Source of the DNA: an uncultured Bryobacteraceae bacterium | GTDB taxonomy: Bacteria; Acidobacteriota; Terriglobia; Bryobacterales; Bryobacteraceae | Length of the DNA stretch: 64,000 bases | Assembly (NCBI GenBank): GCA_938003835.1 | Contig: CALKXJ010000019.1 | Coordinates: forward strand, 53,462-117,461 | Direction: 5' to 3' | In this document: positions 51,111-59,717 of the stretch, piece by piece | Numbering within the stretch: position 1 is the stretch's first letter | Layout of the letters: each line of letters starts with the position of its first letter | Program-made: the position numbers and the translations under genes | The notes under the pieces: model-generated | Told to the model about the DNA's origin: nothing | What the model saw: only the letters and a program-made list of their open reading frames with translations | Databases searched by the model: none

Positions 51111-52709
51111 CTATTCTCCGTCCTCGCTCTTGCGCTGGGCGAGAACCTTCTTGGCGTTTTCGAGCAACTGCTGGGCCTTGGGCAGGGAATCGATGGCTTT
51201 GAGCACTGCCGGGTCGGTTTCGATGGCCATCCGGCGTGATTCGTCGACCCCGAAGGCGGTCGTGTACATGTACTCGCGCAACTGCCGCCGGATCCACTCC
51301 ACGTTGTCGGTGAACTCGGCCTCAGTGTACTCGATGCCCTCGCGCCGGAGAAAGCTCCGGAATTCGTTCAGCACCGCTTCATCCGGAACCCAACCCTTCG
51401 GCAGCGACGTGCTGTGGCTGCCGAAATACTTTGCCGTGAAGTTGAAGAAGGCGAAGCGGCGGTTCAGTCGGCGTTGGAAGTCGTTGGCCGGCGGTTCGGT
51501 GAATTTCTCGTCCGGAGCGATGCCGCCGCCGCCGTAGACAGTGCGCCCGCTGTCGGTCATCTTGACGTCGAGCGGGTTCTTGCCGTCCAGGTCCTTGCGG
51601 AAGTAGTAATCGAAGAAGGACCTGTTGGCGTAATCGCGCTGAATGAGCCGGCCGCTCGGCGTGTAGTAGCGGGCGGTGGTCAGCGCCAAACCGGTGTTTT
51701 CCGACAGCGGATAGACCGTCTGCACGAGCCCTTTGCCGAAGGTATTCTCGCCCAGGATCCAGGCCCGGTCATGGTCCTGAAGCGCGCCGGCGACGATCTC
51801 CGCCGCCGAAGCCGAGTAACGGTCCACCAGGACCACCATCGGGTATTCACGGCCGCCGTTGCCGCGCCGCGCCGTGTAGGGCTTCTCCGGCGAAGTCCGG
51901 CCGCGGTGCTTGACCACCACCTGTCCTTTGCGCAGAAACCGCCCGGCCACCGCGACACCCTCGTTGAGCAGACCACCCGGATTCTGCCGCAGGTCGAGAA
52001 TCATGCCCCGGATGTTGTCCTCGCCGAGCTTCTCGAGAGCAGCCTCGACCTCCTGGGAGGTGTTCTCATTGAACTGCTCGATACCCAGGTAGGCAATGCC
52101 ATCCTTGAGGAAGAAGGCCTGACTGACGCTCTTGCGGGAGATTTCGTCGCGGACGATGTCGAAAACCAGGGGATCGGGACGGCCTTCGCGGCCGATGGTG
52201 ACCCGCACTGCCGTTCCCTTGGGCCCTTTGAGCATGTCGGCCACCTGGTTGGTGTTGAGCCCTTCGGTGCTCTTGCCGTCCACCTCGAGAATCACGTCAC
52301 CCGGGCGGATACCCGCCTTGTAGGCCGGTGAGCCGGTGAACGGCATGATGACTACGGTCTTGCCGCCGCGGCCTGCCACCCACATGCCGACTCCGTAGTA
52401 ATGGCCCTTCTGGTCCTCGCGGAGAAGCTGGAACTCCCGCGGATCGAAGAAACTCGAGTGCGGGTCCAGGCTGCGCAGCATCCCGGGGATGGCGCCATTG
52501 TAAATGGCGGTGTCGGGATTGACCGGGTCGGCGAAGTTGCGCTCGACGACGTCGTAGATCCGTGTGAACGTCCTCAAGCTGCGCTTGATTTCGTCCTCGC
52601 CGCTCGTGGCGGCCACGCCGGGCAAAGCCGGGCCAAACAGGCCCCCGGCCAGCGTACCGGCCACGATCATCAGACAAACGAACAGCGCCGACCGCCAGTT
52701 TCGGGTCAT
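51111..52709 (-). CDS. C-terminal processing peptidase (S41 family, CtpA/Prc-like)
   Basis: Periplasmic serine protease. I chose the ATG after GGAAGG, giving 532 residues with an N-terminal anchor (ALFVCLMIVAGTLAGGLFGP). A PDZ domain (about 100-190; HYYGVGMWVAGRGGKTVVIM, GIRPGDVILEVDGK) precedes the S41 core. The core has DLRQNPGGLLNEGV, the nucleophile in VDRYSASAAEIVAGAL and the catalytic lysine in LGENTFGKGLVQTV. A C-terminal helical extension of about 150 residues holds a charged tail. Targets are unknown; family members trim periplasmic and outer-membrane proteins. It lies directly upstream of guaA on the minus strand. Confidence 0.92.
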   Translation of the reverse strand: MTRNWRSALFVCLMIVAGTLAGGLFGPALPGVAATSGEDEIKRSLRTFTRIYDVVERNFADPVNPDTAIYNGAIPGMLRSLDPHSSFFDPREFQLLREDQKGHYYGVGMWVAGRGGKTVVIMPFTGSPAYKAGIRPGDVILEVDGKSTEGLNTNQVADMLKGPKGTAVRVTIGREGRPDPLVFDIVRDEISRKSVSQAFFLKDGIAYLGIEQFNENTSQEVEAALEKLGEDNIRGMILDLRQNPGGLLNEGVAVAGRFLRKGQVVVKHRGRTSPEKPYTARRGNGGREYPMVVLVDRYSASAAEIVAGALQDHDRAWILGENTFGKGLVQTVYPLSENTGLALTTARYYTPSGRLIQRDYANRSFFDYYFRKDLDGKNPLDVKMTDSGRTVYGGGGIAPDEKFTEPPANDFQRRLNRRFAFFNFTAKYFGSHSTSLPKGWVPDEAVLNEFRSFLRREGIEYTEAEFTDNVEWIRRQLREYMYTTAFGVDESRRMAIETDPAVLKAIDSLPKAQQLLENAKKVLAQRKSEDGE

Positions 52710-52867
52710 TCCCTTCCTCTCCACAGGATGCTTCTTCTTAGTATATCGCAGCGTGCCGGGCTCGCCGGTGCAGAAATCTCCGTCGTGCAATGACATCCCG
52801 TGGTGTTAGACGTGGCCGCGCCCGGCCGGGCTTCATCACAGTTCCGGCCGGGGCGGCGCGCACCGTC

Positions 52868-52876
52868 TGGTACAAT
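52868..52876 (+). promoter_or_regulatory. Extended -10 of the aldolase-microcompartment operon
   Basis: TGGTACAAT ends 11 nt before the aldolase ATG, and no -35 match lies at 16-18 nt. The surrounding TGGTAnAATCATGGG is shared almost exactly with the promoter of the triple-RidA gene at 21985. Confidence 0.5.
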
Positions 52877-52887
52877 CATGGGTTCGG

Positions 52888-53661
52888 ATGAAGACGGAGC
52901 GCGAGCTGCGCCAGGACATCGTCGACGTCGGCCGGCTGATCTATCAGAAGGGATGGGTGGCCGCCAACGACGGCAACATCAGTGTTCGCCTCGATGCCGA
53001 ACGGGTGCTGTGCACGCCGACGGGCGTCAGCAAGGGCATGATGGCCCCGGACGACCTGATCGTCTGCGACATGCAGGGCAACAAGCTCCAGGGCCGCAAA
53101 GAGCGCACCTCGGAGATCGCCATGCACCTTACGGTATACAATCTCCGCCCCGATGTCCGAGCCGTGGTGCACGCACACCCGCCGGTAGCCACCGGTTTTG
53201 CCGCCGCGGGCCGGGCGCTGAATGAGGCCCTGCTGCCGGAGGTGATCATCGGCCTGGGCTGCGTTCCGTTGGCGTCCTACGGGCTTCCCGGCACCCCGGC
53301 GCTCACCGAACCCATGCTGCCGCTGATCCCGAAGTATGACGCCATCCTGATGGCGAATCACGGCGCGGTCTGCTACGGCGAGGACGTCTACAAAGCCTTC
53401 TTCAAGATGGAGACCGTGGAGCATTACGCCCGAATCGCTTTCGTGGCCGAGCTGCTCGGCGGAGCCAAGGTCTTGCCGAAGACCGAGGTGGAAAAGCTGC
53501 TCGAGTCTCGCACCCGCTACGGCGTTCGGGCGCGGGCGGGGGGCGAGCCGGGCTGCCCCGTTTCGGCCGAAGAACTGGGCGCCGGCGAGCGCCTCTGGGT
53601 GACGCGGGAGGAACTGATCAGCCTGGTCAGCGAGGCGCTTCGCGCCACGGGCATCGCCTGA
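52888..53661 (+). CDS. Class II aldolase (L-fuculose-phosphate aldolase-like), microcompartment-associated
   Basis: Zinc-dependent aldol cleavage of a sugar 1-phosphate such as L-fuculose or L-rhamnulose phosphate to DHAP and lactaldehyde is the likely reaction. The 257-residue protein has GNISVRLD, the TPTGVSKGMM phosphate site, ERTSEIAMHL with the catalytic Glu, VVHAHPPVATGF with two metal His, and ANHGAVCYG with the third. The family core ends near residue 215. An extra linker and a C-terminal amphipathic helix (TREELISLVSEALRATG) resemble encapsulation peptides. One hexamer and three pentamer shell genes follow on the same strand, which supports enclosure in a microcompartment. No aldehyde dehydrogenase is present in the window. 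Confidence 0.9.
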   Translation: MKTERELRQDIVDVGRLIYQKGWVAANDGNISVRLDAERVLCTPTGVSKGMMAPDDLIVCDMQGNKLQGRKERTSEIAMHLTVYNLRPDVRAVVHAHPPVATGFAAAGRALNEALLPEVIIGLGCVPLASYGLPGTPALTEPMLPLIPKYDAILMANHGAVCYGEDVYKAFFKMETVEHYARIAFVAELLGGAKVLPKTEVEKLLESRTRYGVRARAGGEPGCPVSAEELGAGERLWVTREELISLVSEALRATGIA

Positions 53662-53701
53662 GTTGCGACAATTTTGAGGAAGAGGGTTGCTTGGAGGTTG
53701 A

Positions 53702-53995
53702 ATGGGTGAAGCGTTAGGAATGATCGAAACGCGCGGTTTGGTGGCCATGATCGAGGCCTCCGACGCGATGGTGAAGGCGGCCAAGGTGACCCTGGTGGGC
53801 TGGCAGAAGATCGGCTCCGGTTACGTGACGGCGCTGGTGCGTGGCGACGTGGCTGCCGTCCGCGCCGCCACTGACGCCGGGGCGGCCGCGGCGCGACGGG
53901 TAGGCGAGCTGGTCGCGGTCCACGTGATCCCCCGCCCGCACCCGAGCCTGGAGGACGTGCTCCCGATCGGCAAGTCTCAGCCCGAAGGCGCCTGA
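53702..53995 (+). CDS. Bacterial microcompartment hexameric shell protein (BMC-H)
   Basis: This 97-residue single-BMC-domain protein opens with [20 protein letters not shown]. It has [20 protein letters not shown], then [18 protein letters not shown] and [16 protein letters not shown], the standard order of the fold. Gly-Ser-Gly in KIGSGYV forms the central pore loop typical of small-solute conduits. GGAGG precedes the ATG. It is the only hexamer in the window and lies between the aldolase and three pentamer genes. Confidence 0.95.
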   Translation: MGEALGMIETRGLVAMIEASDAMVKAAKVTLVGWQKIGSGYVTALVRGDVAAVRAATDAGAAAARRVGELVAVHVIPRPHPSLEDVLPIGKSQPEGA

Positions 53996-54022
53996 GATGG
54001 CGCTTCGCCCGAGGGTTGCCGC

Positions 54023-54295
54023 ATGATACTCGCCCGCGTAGTGGGCAGCGTGGTGGCCACGCGCAAGGACCCTCGCCTGGAGGGCAAGAAGCTGCTGATC
54101 CTCAAGCCGGTTTCGCCCAAAGGCGAGGATCAGCCGGGGTATGTCGTGGCGGTCGATACGGTCAGCGCAGGCTACCGCGAGACGGTGATTGCCGTCTCGG
54201 GCAGCTCGGCGCGTATGGCCGAAGGATGCAGGGACCGGCCGGTGGACACCGCCATCGTGGGCATTGTCGACAGTCTGAGCCTCGATGAGGGCTAG
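54023..54295 (+). CDS. Microcompartment pentamer vertex protein 1 (EutN/CcmL family)
   Basis: This 90-residue BMC-P protein has the opening MILARVVGSVVATRKDPRLE, then KKLLILKPVS and VVAVDTVSAGYRETVIAVSG, and ends with VDTAIVGIVDSL. These form the OB-like barrel of the family that caps shell vertices. It is 27 nt after the hexamer gene. Sequence differs from the other two pentamers in the loop after KPV. Confidence 0.93.
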   Translation: MILARVVGSVVATRKDPRLEGKKLLILKPVSPKGEDQPGYVVAVDTVSAGYRETVIAVSGSSARMAEGCRDRPVDTAIVGIVDSLSLDEG

Positions 54296-54307
54296 CGGCG
54301 CGAGTCT

Positions 54308-54598
54308 ATGCAGCTCGGACGTGTGATCGGGCGCGTCTGGTCCACCGTCAAGAACGCCAGTCTCGAGGGGCAGCGCCTCCTGCTGGTCCAGCCCTGCCAC
54401 GCCGACGGCTCTCCGAGCGGGAATCCCATTGTCTGCGCTGACGGAACCGGCTCCGCCGGCGCAGGAGAGCTGATCTATTGGTGCCGGGGCCGCGAGGCCA
54501 GTTTCGCCTTCCTGCCGCAAGAGGTGGTCACCGACAACACGATTGTCGCCATCATTGATGAGATGCACCTGGCAGGGCCCGGCGGGGGGCAGTCCTGA
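54308..54598 (+). CDS. Microcompartment pentamer vertex protein 2 (EutN/CcmL family)
   Basis: This 96-residue BMC-P protein (MQLGRVIGRVWSTVKNASLE, QRLLLVQPC, GTGSAGAGELIYWCRGREAS, VVTDNTIVAIIDEM) is the most divergent of the three. It has a longer middle loop (HADGSPSGNPIVCADG) and two extra cysteines. It overlaps the next pentamer gene by one base (TGATG). Confidence 0.92.
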   Translation: MQLGRVIGRVWSTVKNASLEGQRLLLVQPCHADGSPSGNPIVCADGTGSAGAGELIYWCRGREASFAFLPQEVVTDNTIVAIIDEMHLAGPGGGQS

Positions 54599-54900
54599 TG
54601 CTGATCGCGCGCGTCGTCGGCGAGGTCGTCTCCACGCGCAAGCATCCCGCGCACGAAGCGCGCAAGGCTTTGCTCGTGCAACCGCTGGCGCTCGACGGCT
54701 CGAATTTCGGCCCGGTGCTGGTGGCGCTCGATGCCGTCGAAGCGGGCATCGGCGATCGGGTTCTGGTCACCACGGAAGGTTTCAGCGCGATGACCAGCGT
54801 CGGACGAGGAACCCAATCACCGATTGACGCCGCTGTGATTGGCGTGGTGGACCGCGTCGACCTGCTTGGAGACGGGCCGCCGCCGGCTCCGGTAGAGTAG
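54598..54900 (+). CDS. Microcompartment pentamer vertex protein 3 (EutN/CcmL family)
   Basis: This 100-residue BMC-P protein (MLIARVVGEVVSTRKHPAHE, KALLVQPLALDGSN, VALDAVEAGIGDRVLVTTEG, IDAAVIGVVDRVDLL) ends in a proline-rich tail. It closes the microcompartment operon. Its last 84 nt overlap the end of a convergent membrane-protein gene. Three different pentamers are also the rule in the planctomycete-type fucose/rhamnose compartments. Confidence 0.93.
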   Translation: MLIARVVGEVVSTRKHPAHEARKALLVQPLALDGSNFGPVLVALDAVEAGIGDRVLVTTEGFSAMTSVGRGTQSPIDAAVIGVVDRVDLLGDGPPPAPVE

Positions 54901-55413
54901 CAGCCGCGCGGAAAGGCCGGCGGCGAGCGCGATTTTCGGCAGCTCCAGGCCGGAGTAGATGCGATGGTAGATCTCGAATCGCGCTCGTTCGGCGGCCGCT
55001 TCGCCGGGATAAATCAGCTCCAGCGCTTTTCCGGTAGCCACCAGCTCCGGCGTCAGCACCCAGCGCTGAACGGCCACCAGAAGTACGAGAAGGCCGCAAA
55101 CCGCCAGGGTGATGCGGCTGGAATGCGTCCCGAAAACAAGCGTGAGCGCCAGCGCCAGGCCGAGGCCAAGCTGGGCCCATTCCCACAGCTCAAAATGACG
55201 GCGGTTCTGCTCCGAGGCCAGCACCCGCAGCAGAATTCTCACTTTTTCCGCCTGTAAAGTCTCGATCGATTCGGCCACCGGCGGGGCGGGCGAATCCAGA
55301 ACCTCATCAATCGCCCGGAAATTTCCCGTCGCCACGGCGGCCATGAAAAGGCTTCCGGCGAGCCAGGCGCCGAGCAGCAGGGTGGCGAGGCGTCGGTGGT
55401 GCATCAGCCACAC
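54817..55413 (-). CDS. Small membrane protein, function unknown (DUF4149-like)
   Basis: This protein of up to 198 residues has four hydrophobic segments (about 9-27, 78-96, 100-118, 158-175) and a basic C-terminal tail. The overall pattern resembles DUF4149-type integral membrane proteins. The longest reading uses GTG; an ATG at 55404 is a good alternative. Its 3' end overlaps the last pentamer gene antisense by 84 nt, so simultaneous full expression may conflict. It is divergent from the oxidoreductase gene. Confidence 0.62.
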   Translation of the reverse strand: MWLMHHRRLATLLLGAWLAGSLFMAAVATGNFRAIDEVLDSPAPPVAESIETLQAEKVRILLRVLASEQNRRHFELWEWAQLGLGLALALTLVFGTHSSRITLAVCGLLVLLVAVQRWVLTPELVATGKALELIYPGEAAAERARFEIYHRIYSGLELPKIALAAGLSARLLLYRSRRRPVSKQVDAVHHANHSGVNR

Positions 55414-55452
55414 AGTGTATCGCAGGGCCTGCGGGCGTGAGAAAATCGGCTC

Positions 55453-56541
55453 ATGCGACGCCCTTCCTCTTCCCGCCTCAGTCGGCGGTCGTGGCTGGCC
55501 TCAGCCGCGTCGGCCGCTCTGGCTCAGGAGCCCGGCCGAACCGTGCGCCTGCCCCGAAAGGTTCGTCTGGCGCTTATCGGCCTGGAGGGACACACCGGCG
55601 AAATTCTCCAGCCGCTTGCGCGTCTGCCGGAGGTCGAGCTCGTCGCCGTCTGCGATCCCGACGGCACGCGCCTGGAGCGCACCTTCGCCGCGCGGCGCCC
55701 CGAGGTGCGCCGCTACACCGATATCGAGCGGCTGCTCGAGACCGAATCGCTCGACGTGGCCGCCGTTTGTGGTCCAAACGGAGGGCGCGCCGAACGAATC
55801 CTGGCGTGCCTCGGGCGCGGGCTGCATGTCATCGCCGAAAAGCCGATCGCGCTGACACGCGGCGAGCTGGCGCGCATCCGGGCGGCGGTCGCCGGCGGAA
55901 AGCTCCACTTGTCGATGCTGCTGCCGATGCGCTTCGCCAGCCCCTACTTGGCGCTCCGGCGCATCGTGGAAAGCGGTCAGATCGGCGAGGTCGTACAGAT
56001 CGCTTCGCAGAAATCCTACAAGGCCGGAGAGCGCCCCGAGTGGATGCGCCGCCGCGCCACCTACGGCGGAACCATTCCCTGGATCGGCATCCACATGATC
56101 GACCTGATGCGGTTCACCAGCGGGCGGGAGTTCCGCGAGGTCTTCTCGCTCAAGGCGCGGATCGGCTTTCCGCAGCTCGGCGAGATGGAGAACGTCACGG
56201 GAAGCCTGTTCGCACTCGACAACGGGGGAATCGCCGTGCTGCGGATGGACTACCTGCGCCCGGAGACCGCACCGACGCACGGCGACGACCGATTGCGCCT
56301 GGCGGGACTGGAAGGCATCGCCGAATACCAGGCGGCCACCGGCGTGACGCTCGTGACCGGCAAGCGGGAGCCTCACGCCGTCACCGACCTGCCGCCGCCG
56401 GGCTCGGTCTTCGTCGATTTCCTCGAGGCTGTCTATCTCGGCAAGCCGGCGGCGCTTTCCATGGACGACGTCTTCCGCGTGAGCGAGATCACCCTGGCAG
56501 CCGAGGAGGCCGCCGTCGAGCACCGGATCGTAAAGATCTGA
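55453..56541 (+). CDS. Gfo/Idh/MocA-family oxidoreductase, Tat-exported
   Basis: This 362-residue protein has a twin-arginine signal (SRLSRRSWLASAASAALA). The NAD-binding Rossmann domain follows (KVRLALIGLEGHTGEI, LVAVCDPDGTRLERT, VCGPNGGRAERIL). The EKP motif (HVIAEKPIAL) is at about 137-141. The C-terminal alpha/beta domain has the family's WIGIHMIDLMRFTSG with the likely catalytic His. Periplasmic members are typical of acidobacteria and act on sugars or glycosides with tightly bound NADP. It is a possible sugar partner of the aldolase system, but there is no direct link. Confidence 0.88.
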   Translation: MRRPSSSRLSRRSWLASAASAALAQEPGRTVRLPRKVRLALIGLEGHTGEILQPLARLPEVELVAVCDPDGTRLERTFAARRPEVRRYTDIERLLETESLDVAAVCGPNGGRAERILACLGRGLHVIAEKPIALTRGELARIRAAVAGGKLHLSMLLPMRFASPYLALRRIVESGQIGEVVQIASQKSYKAGERPEWMRRRATYGGTIPWIGIHMIDLMRFTSGREFREVFSLKARIGFPQLGEMENVTGSLFALDNGGIAVLRMDYLRPETAPTHGDDRLRLAGLEGIAEYQAATGVTLVTGKREPHAVTDLPPPGSVFVDFLEAVYLGKPAALSMDDVFRVSEITLAAEEAAVEHRIVKI

Positions 56542-56570
56542 GTGCGCCCCGGCGCCCTCGTTCCAGCCAA

Positions 56571-56611
56571 AAAGAAAGGGATCCCCGCCCCGTTCGGGCA
56601 GCGGGGATCCC
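56571..56611 (-). terminator. Intrinsic terminator of the OmpA/PKD gene
   Basis: An 11-bp perfect stem (GGGATCCCCGC / GCGGGGATCCC) with a 12-nt loop is followed, on the minus strand, by TTTCTTTTT. It sits 32 nt after the stop of the leftward gene and about 36 nt after the stop of the rightward oxidoreductase gene, so it may stop both. Confidence 0.8.
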
Positions 56612-56642
56612 GAGACTTGCCGGTCGATGCCCGGCGTTCCTG

Positions 56643-59606
56643 TTAGATCCGCCGGTAGGTGACGCGGACCCGGTCGGTCGAGGTCAACCCGCCCGGATCG
56701 GTCACCGTGAGCTCGAACTCATAGGTGCCGGGCGCGGGGAACTGCACCCGCGGCCGGGCCGTGTTCGCGCCCGAGATGGCGGCGGGAGGACCGCTCACCT
56801 GCCGCCAACTGAAGCTCAGCGGGTCATTGTCCGGATCGTTGGAGGTGCTGCCATCCAGCATCACCTCGAAGGCGGTCGTCTCGAAGTCCGGGCCGGCGTT
56901 GGCGATCGGATTGCGATTGCTCGGGCCGGGCCGAATCCGAATCGTCACCGTCGCGGTGTCGGTGGACAGCTTGTTCGTCGCCACGATCGTGTACGTCGTC
57001 TCGACTGGCACGTAGAGCGTCACCGAACCGCTGAGCGGCCGCGTGCCGAGACCCTGCGAGATCACCACCTGCGTGGCGTTCTCCGTGGTCCAGGAGAGGC
57101 GGAACGGCTCGTTCGGCGCCACTTCGGCCGGCTGGACGGTGAAGCTGGTGACCCGCGCCGGCTGGATGACCTCCACCAGGACGGTCGCCGAAACTGCGCC
57201 GTAGCCGTTCGAGGCGGTCAGCACATACTGCGTCGTGGTCGAGGGAGCCACCGGGACCGAACCCGCACGCGGATTGACCGGCCCGATGCCCTCGATGGTC
57301 ACGTTCTGGGCGTTCTCCACCTGCCAGCTCAACGTCGAGCTGCCTCCGGCCAGGATTTCCACCGGATTGGCCTGGAAGCTGATGATCCGCGGCACGGAGC
57401 CGCGCGTCACCTGCACCGTCACCTGGCAGCTTGTCGAGCCGATCGCGTTGGTGGCGGTCAGCGTGTAGGTGGTATTGGTCACGGGCGACACCGCACGGTT
57501 GCCCGTCACAGGCACCGGCCCGATGCCGCTAATCGAGACCGAGTCGGCATAGCGGGTCTCCCAGGACAGGCTCGCACTCTCGCCTTCGAGGATATTGGCC
57601 GGCGTGACAAAGCAACGGATGAAGCTCGGCTCCGGCCGCTCCACCACGACGATGACGCTCGCGGTCGCCGTGCTCACGGCGTTGCGCGCCGTCAGCGTGT
57701 AGATGGTCGTCTCCCTGGGTTGGACCGTGCGCGTACCGGTCTGCTTGTCCACGCTTCCGATGTTGCTGATGGTCACCTCATCGGCGTTCTCGACGTTCCA
57801 GGTAAGCGTCGCGCTGCCGCCCAGACTGATCTGCGGCGGCGTCGCCGAGAAGCTGATGATGCGCACCCTCGGGGCCTCCTTCACCGTGACGCTCACGGTG
57901 TCGATGCCCTTTAGGCCATGGCTGTCGGTGACCTCCAGGCGGAAGCCGTAAACCTGCCCGTCCTCCGCCCGGAAGGTCGCAATCGCGGAGGTGGCTCCCG
58001 TCAACGCCACGGGCGGGCCGCCCACCTGGATCCAGCGGTAGGTGATCGGATCGCCGTCCGGATCGTAGCTGGCCGAGCCGTCGAGCGTCACCGTACCCGC
58101 CGGGATGCCGATCAGGTCGGGGCCCGCATTCGCCACCGGTGCGTCGTTGCCCGTCCGCACCCGCTCTTTGACAATCTCATACCGCAGGCGCGGAATGTCG
58201 GCCGGCACCGGATGCGTCACCTCGGCAAATCGCTTCGGCTCGAGGAAGTTGCCGAACATCAAGCCGAGCGCGAAGCGCCCGTAGGTCTGGGGCGAAAGCA
58301 GCGTCTCGTTGACGCCGCCCTCGGCCGTGAAGGCCCAGTTCGGGTGGAACGGGAAGACGAGACGTACGGTGCCGCCGGCGCGGTTCGGCGCCACACGGCC
58401 GCGCAGATAGCCGAGGTTGCCCTCTGCCCAAGAGCGGCCTTTGAGGCCCACCGTCGCGCTCACGCCGATCTGGTCCACCGTGCTCAGGTAGATGTTCTCG
58501 ATGAGGTTGCGGCTGATGAAGCGCGTGTCGATGAGGGAGCGGTTCATGAAGCCCTTAGCTCCGAACAGTCCCACCTTGCCGCGCGAAAAGATGTAGTCAG
58601 CCGTCAAGGAGCCCTGCGCCAGCGTGCCGCCGTGGGCGAACTCGGCCAGCGTCACGTGCTTGAAGCTCGAAAACAGGCCGAGCTGGAAGTCGCTGTGGCG
58701 GCCCACGATGCCGATGTCAAACTGGCCTTCCTTGCGATCACGCCAACCCATGTATTCGGCCTCGGCCTGGACGGCGAGCTTCTCCCAGAACGGCTGGAAG
58801 AAGCGGCCCCGTCCGCTGAAGAAGACGTGCCCGGAATCGTCGGCGCCCACATTGGCTCCTACGATCGAAAATCTCGGATACTGCGGTCCGATGGCTTTGC
58901 GCGCCGCCTCTTCCGCCGCACGGGCGATCTGCGCCTCGGAGACAGGCGGCGCCTTCGGCACTTCGGCGACCTCTTTCTTTAAGCCCTCCTGAGCCGCCTT
59001 GAGCGCCTCGACATCGCCGCGCAGGCGAGCGTTCTCCTTTCGCAGGTCGTTCAGAGCCGCCAGGATCTCATCGAGCTTGTCAAGCTTCTTAAGGATCGCG
59101 TCGCAGCACTCTTCCTGCTTCTTGGCGATCTGCTCGAGCAAGCGGATGGCGTCGCCGACGCCGCCGGCGCCGATGACGCGTCCCTGGGCGTCGGTCACCG
59201 TGATCTCGACGCGCCGGTTGACAAACCGCGCCTCATCGGTCTTTTCCGCCAGCTTAGGTGCGCTTTTGCCGCGGCCCTCGGCCGTGATCTGGCCCGGACG
59301 CGCGCCGTATTTCTCCAGAAACGCTTTGACCGCGTTGGCTCGGCGGAGGGCCAGCCGGTCGTTGTACTGCGCCGAACCGATGAAGTCCGCGTGACCGACC
59401 AGCCGTACCTTATAGTCCGGATTTTGACTAAGCAACTCGGCCAGCCGCAGGAGGCTGGGGAAGCCGTCGGTCAGAATGTGGGAATCGAATTCGAAGTTGA
59501 TCTCCTCCCAGTCGTCCTTGGATGCCGAGACGTTGACCCATTGAGCGAAGGCGAGCCCGCTTAGGGCGACGTACACGACAGTTGCGCTGAGAAGCCTCTG
59601 GAACAT
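56643..59606 (-). CDS. OmpA domain - coiled coil - beta-barrel-like - PKD/Ig-like array surface protein
   Basis: This 987-residue protein (ATG; a TTG 6 nt upstream has better spacing to AGGAGG) has a signal peptide (MFQRLLSATVVYVALSGLAF). An N-terminal OmpA peptidoglycan-binding domain follows (about 30-145; INFEFDSHILTDGFPSLLRL, VRLVGHADFIGSAQYNDRLA, RVEITVT). A coiled coil covers about 160-240. About 260-470 is rich in alternating aromatic strands and looks like an outer-membrane barrel. A PKD-type domain follows (APVANAGPDLIGIPAGTVTL), then four Ig-like repeats (SLGGSATLTWNVENADEVTI and its relatives), and a last PKD domain (NPIANAGPDFETTAF). It is probably an outer-membrane protein tethering an adhesive array. 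Its terminator lies just past the stop. Confidence 0.8.
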   Translation of the reverse strand: MFQRLLSATVVYVALSGLAFAQWVNVSASKDDWEEINFEFDSHILTDGFPSLLRLAELLSQNPDYKVRLVGHADFIGSAQYNDRLALRRANAVKAFLEKYGARPGQITAEGRGKSAPKLAEKTDEARFVNRRVEITVTDAQGRVIGAGGVGDAIRLLEQIAKKQEECCDAILKKLDKLDEILAALNDLRKENARLRGDVEALKAAQEGLKKEVAEVPKAPPVSEAQIARAAEEAARKAIGPQYPRFSIVGANVGADDSGHVFFSGRGRFFQPFWEKLAVQAEAEYMGWRDRKEGQFDIGIVGRHSDFQLGLFSSFKHVTLAEFAHGGTLAQGSLTADYIFSRGKVGLFGAKGFMNRSLIDTRFISRNLIENIYLSTVDQIGVSATVGLKGRSWAEGNLGYLRGRVAPNRAGGTVRLVFPFHPNWAFTAEGGVNETLLSPQTYGRFALGLMFGNFLEPKRFAEVTHPVPADIPRLRYEIVKERVRTGNDAPVANAGPDLIGIPAGTVTLDGSASYDPDGDPITYRWIQVGGPPVALTGATSAIATFRAEDGQVYGFRLEVTDSHGLKGIDTVSVTVKEAPRVRIISFSATPPQISLGGSATLTWNVENADEVTISNIGSVDKQTGTRTVQPRETTIYTLTARNAVSTATASVIVVVERPEPSFIRCFVTPANILEGESASLSWETRYADSVSISGIGPVPVTGNRAVSPVTNTTYTLTATNAIGSTSCQVTVQVTRGSVPRIISFQANPVEILAGGSSTLSWQVENAQNVTIEGIGPVNPRAGSVPVAPSTTTQYVLTASNGYGAVSATVLVEVIQPARVTSFTVQPAEVAPNEPFRLSWTTENATQVVISQGLGTRPLSGSVTLYVPVETTYTIVATNKLSTDTATVTIRIRPGPSNRNPIANAGPDFETTAFEVMLDGSTSNDPDNDPLSFSWRQVSGPPAAISGANTARPRVQFPAPGTYEFELTVTDPGGLTSTDRVRVTYRRI

Positions 59607-59704
59607 GTTCAAGGCGATCCTCCTCTTCGAGAGCTCCTTGCTCCTCTCTCCAATTGGCGCGGGCAGACCTTTCATGATACTACAGCACCGCACCAGGTTC
59701 TCCG

Positions 59705-59710
59705 TATAAT
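59705..59710 (+). promoter_or_regulatory. -10 box of rnpB
   Basis: A perfect TATAAT ends 7 nt before the first base of RNase P RNA, exactly where a -10 box is expected. No good -35 hexamer lies at 16-18 nt. Confidence 0.65.
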
Positions 59711-59717
59711 GGTTATG

